Source of the DNA: Oscillospiraceae bacterium
GTDB taxonomy: Bacteria; Bacillota_A; Clostridia; Monoglobales; WRBX01
Assembly: GCA_009784335.1 (NCBI GenBank)
Contig: WRBX01000046.1
Span: 1-5,704 of the forward strand
Length of the DNA: 5,704 bases
Direction of reading: 5' to 3'
The translations under genes and the position numbers were made by a program. Below, one piece after another: positions 4,853-5,704 of this stretch. The notes below the pieces were generated by a model. The model ran no database searches, was not told where the DNA came from, and saw nothing but the letters and a program-made list of their open reading frames with translations. Numbering within the stretch: the first letter of the stretch is position 1; every line of letters begins with the position of its first letter.

Positions 4853-5704
4853 GATTTGCGCAACTATTTTCTCGCTGGCGGTGCCATCGCCATAAGGATT
4901 GGCAGCTTTGGCCATTTTATTGTAGGCTTCTTGGTCATATAGCAGTCGTTCGGCCTCCATAATTATATGCTCTTTTTGGACGCCAATCACTTTCACAGTG
5001 CCGGCGTCGACTGCCTCGGGGCGCTCGGTCTCAGTGCGGAGCACCAGCACAGGCTTGCCAAGGCTTGGAGCTTCTTCTTGCAGGCCGCCGCTATCGGTGA
5101 GCACAAACGAGCATTTTGCCATGAGATTATGCAAATCATCGACTTCGAGGGGCAGGGTAAGGTGGACATTTGGGAGCGAGCCGAGGATGCGATTTGCAGG
5201 TTCCAGCACTTTTGGATTGAGGTGGACGGGGTAAATAATGGTGACATCATTGTTTTCAGCGAGGCTTTTGGCGGCTTGGCAGATGTTTTCGAGGGGCTGG
5301 CCGAGATTTTCGCGGCGGTGGGCGGTGAGCAGAATTATTTTAGGATTCAGGATTCGGGATTTAGGATTTAGGTGAATGTTGGGCTTCGAAGATTTTGAAT
5401 GTTGCTTCTTCGAAGACGGATTGCTGCGGACGGCGTCCCCTACAAGCTCGGGGATAGCTTTTAGCTTCTCATTTTTAAACTCATAATCATCGCGGACGGT
5501 CATTTTTATTGCATCAATAACGGTGTTGCCGGTGACAAAAATCGAAGTTTCATCCACACCCTCATTAACCAAATTCTGCCAGTTATGAAAAGTTGGCGCA
5601 AAGTGATATTGCGCAATCACGCCGGTAACCTTGCGATTTATTTCCTCGGGAAATGGGGAATATTTATCGAACGAGCGCAGGCCGGCCTCAACATGGCCGA
5701 CGGC
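4835..5704 (-). CDS. wecB: UDP-N-acetylglucosamine 2-epimerase (non-hydrolysing), 5' end cut by the window edge
   Basis: The cytoplasmic enzyme interconverts UDP-GlcNAc and UDP-ManNAc, a precursor for teichoic acid linkage units and other surface glycans (called mnaA in Bacillus). The frame is open to the right edge, so 289 C-terminal residues of about 370-380 are present; a GTG at 5620 is not the real start. The fragment opens with VGHVEAGLRSFDKYSPFPEEINR, holding the glutamates that match the E. coli catalytic pair, then GNTVID (59-64), LLTAHRREN with the active-site histidine (129), and DSGGLQEEAPSLGKPVLVLR for UDP binding. Residues about 84-121, between GNTVID and TAHRREN, are longer than usual by some 25 and come from the same composite repeat as in rnhB. 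The insert has no stop, so the enzyme is probably functional. Its stop is 57 bp before rplS. Confidence 0.93.
   Translation of the reverse strand, partial: AVGHVEAGLRSFDKYSPFPEEINRKVTGVIAQYHFAPTFHNWQNLVNEGVDETSIFVTGNTVIDAIKMTVRDDYEFKNEKLKAIPELVGDAVRSNPSSKKQHSKSSKPNIHLNPKSRILNPKIILLTAHRRENLGQPLENICQAAKSLAENNDVTIIYPVHLNPKVLEPANRILGSLPNVHLTLPLEVDDLHNLMAKCSFVLTDSGGLQEEAPSLGKPVLVLRTETERPEAVDAGTVKVIGVQKEHIIMEAERLLYDQEAYNKMAKAANPYGDGTASEKIVAQILTMKP
5342..5455 (-). repeat. Composite repeat element inside wecB
   Basis: The minus-strand order is linker with ATCCCCGAGC, degenerate palindrome beginning GTAGGGGACGCCGTCC (to 5416), CTTCGAAG (5408-5415), a short extra block with a second AACATTCA, CTTCGAAG (5384-5391), CAACATTCACC, four heptamers (5342-5369; plus strand AGGATTC, AGGATTC, GGGATTT, AGGATTT). 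It is translated without a stop as IPELVGDAVRS...NIHLNPKSRILNP in the same phase as the rnhB copy. Confidence 0.88.

Noticed and set aside
4967..5371. 134-residue open frame on the plus strand opposite wecB
   Set aside because: It is the complement of conserved WecB sequence and has no recognisable domain.
956..5443. Pseudogenes caused by repeat insertion
   Set aside because: All reading frames stay open through the repeats and the catalytic motifs of RNase HII, RbgA and WecB are intact.

Overview
The window looks like the chromosome of a member of the Bacillota, most likely an uncultured Clostridia-type bacterium. The minus strand carries rplS, lepB and rbgA (ylqF), with rnhB further along. 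This is the classic low-GC Gram-positive order, and RbgA is a Bacillota-typical ribosome assembly GTPase. Promoters have sigmaA-type -35 and extended -10 boxes, and Shine-Dalgarno sites are mostly clear. I cannot place the organism to genus from sequence alone.

Layout from left to right. Positions 1-75 hold the 3' end of an unidentified plus-strand gene. At 125-814 (+) is a cytoplasm-start protein with one peptidoglycan-binding domain and two LysM domains. Positions 815-955 hold a hairpin terminator and an inverted pair of dispersed repeats that runs into the end of rnhB. The rest is on the minus strand: rnhB (956-1729), a 298-bp repeat-filled spacer (1730-2027), an AT-rich lipoprotein gene with its own promoter and terminator (2028-2606), rbgA (2716-3543), lepB (3536-4087), rplS (4155-4778) and the 3' two-thirds of a WecB/MnaA UDP-GlcNAc 2-epimerase gene (4835 to the window edge). 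rplS-lepB-rbgA looks like one transcript from a promoter at 4823-4852. Its products serve the large ribosomal subunit (L19, RbgA) and protein export (LepB). The lipoprotein cassette separates rnhB from this group.

The unusual part is the density of short dispersed repeats. They are not confined to spacers: they enter open reading frames and are translated. I see three classes. (1) Palindromes that begin GTAGGGG and whose stem arms differ between copies but stay self-complementary (10 copies). (2) Micro-arrays of exactly four heptamers, 28 bp (6 arrays, several sequence types). (3) A two-hairpin element of about 55 bp, CGAACCCCTCCG...GGGGAGG (3 copies). Classes 1 and 2 combine in a fixed order into a composite element that occurs inside rnhB, inside wecB and in the spacer before rnhB. 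The two genic copies are read in the same phase and avoid stop codons, while the spacer copy contains stops. L19 has an acidic tail built from a duplicated unit carrying the palindrome. RbgA has 18 codons of class 3 between its NKAD motif and the next loop, and RNase HII takes its last 14 residues and stop codon from class 3. This resembles, in principle, the protein-embedded palindromic elements of Rickettsia and the heptameric STRR repeats of cyanobacteria, but the combination here deserves its own study. I recall similar GTAGGGG and CCTCCCC repeats from gut Clostridia assemblies but cannot verify that here.
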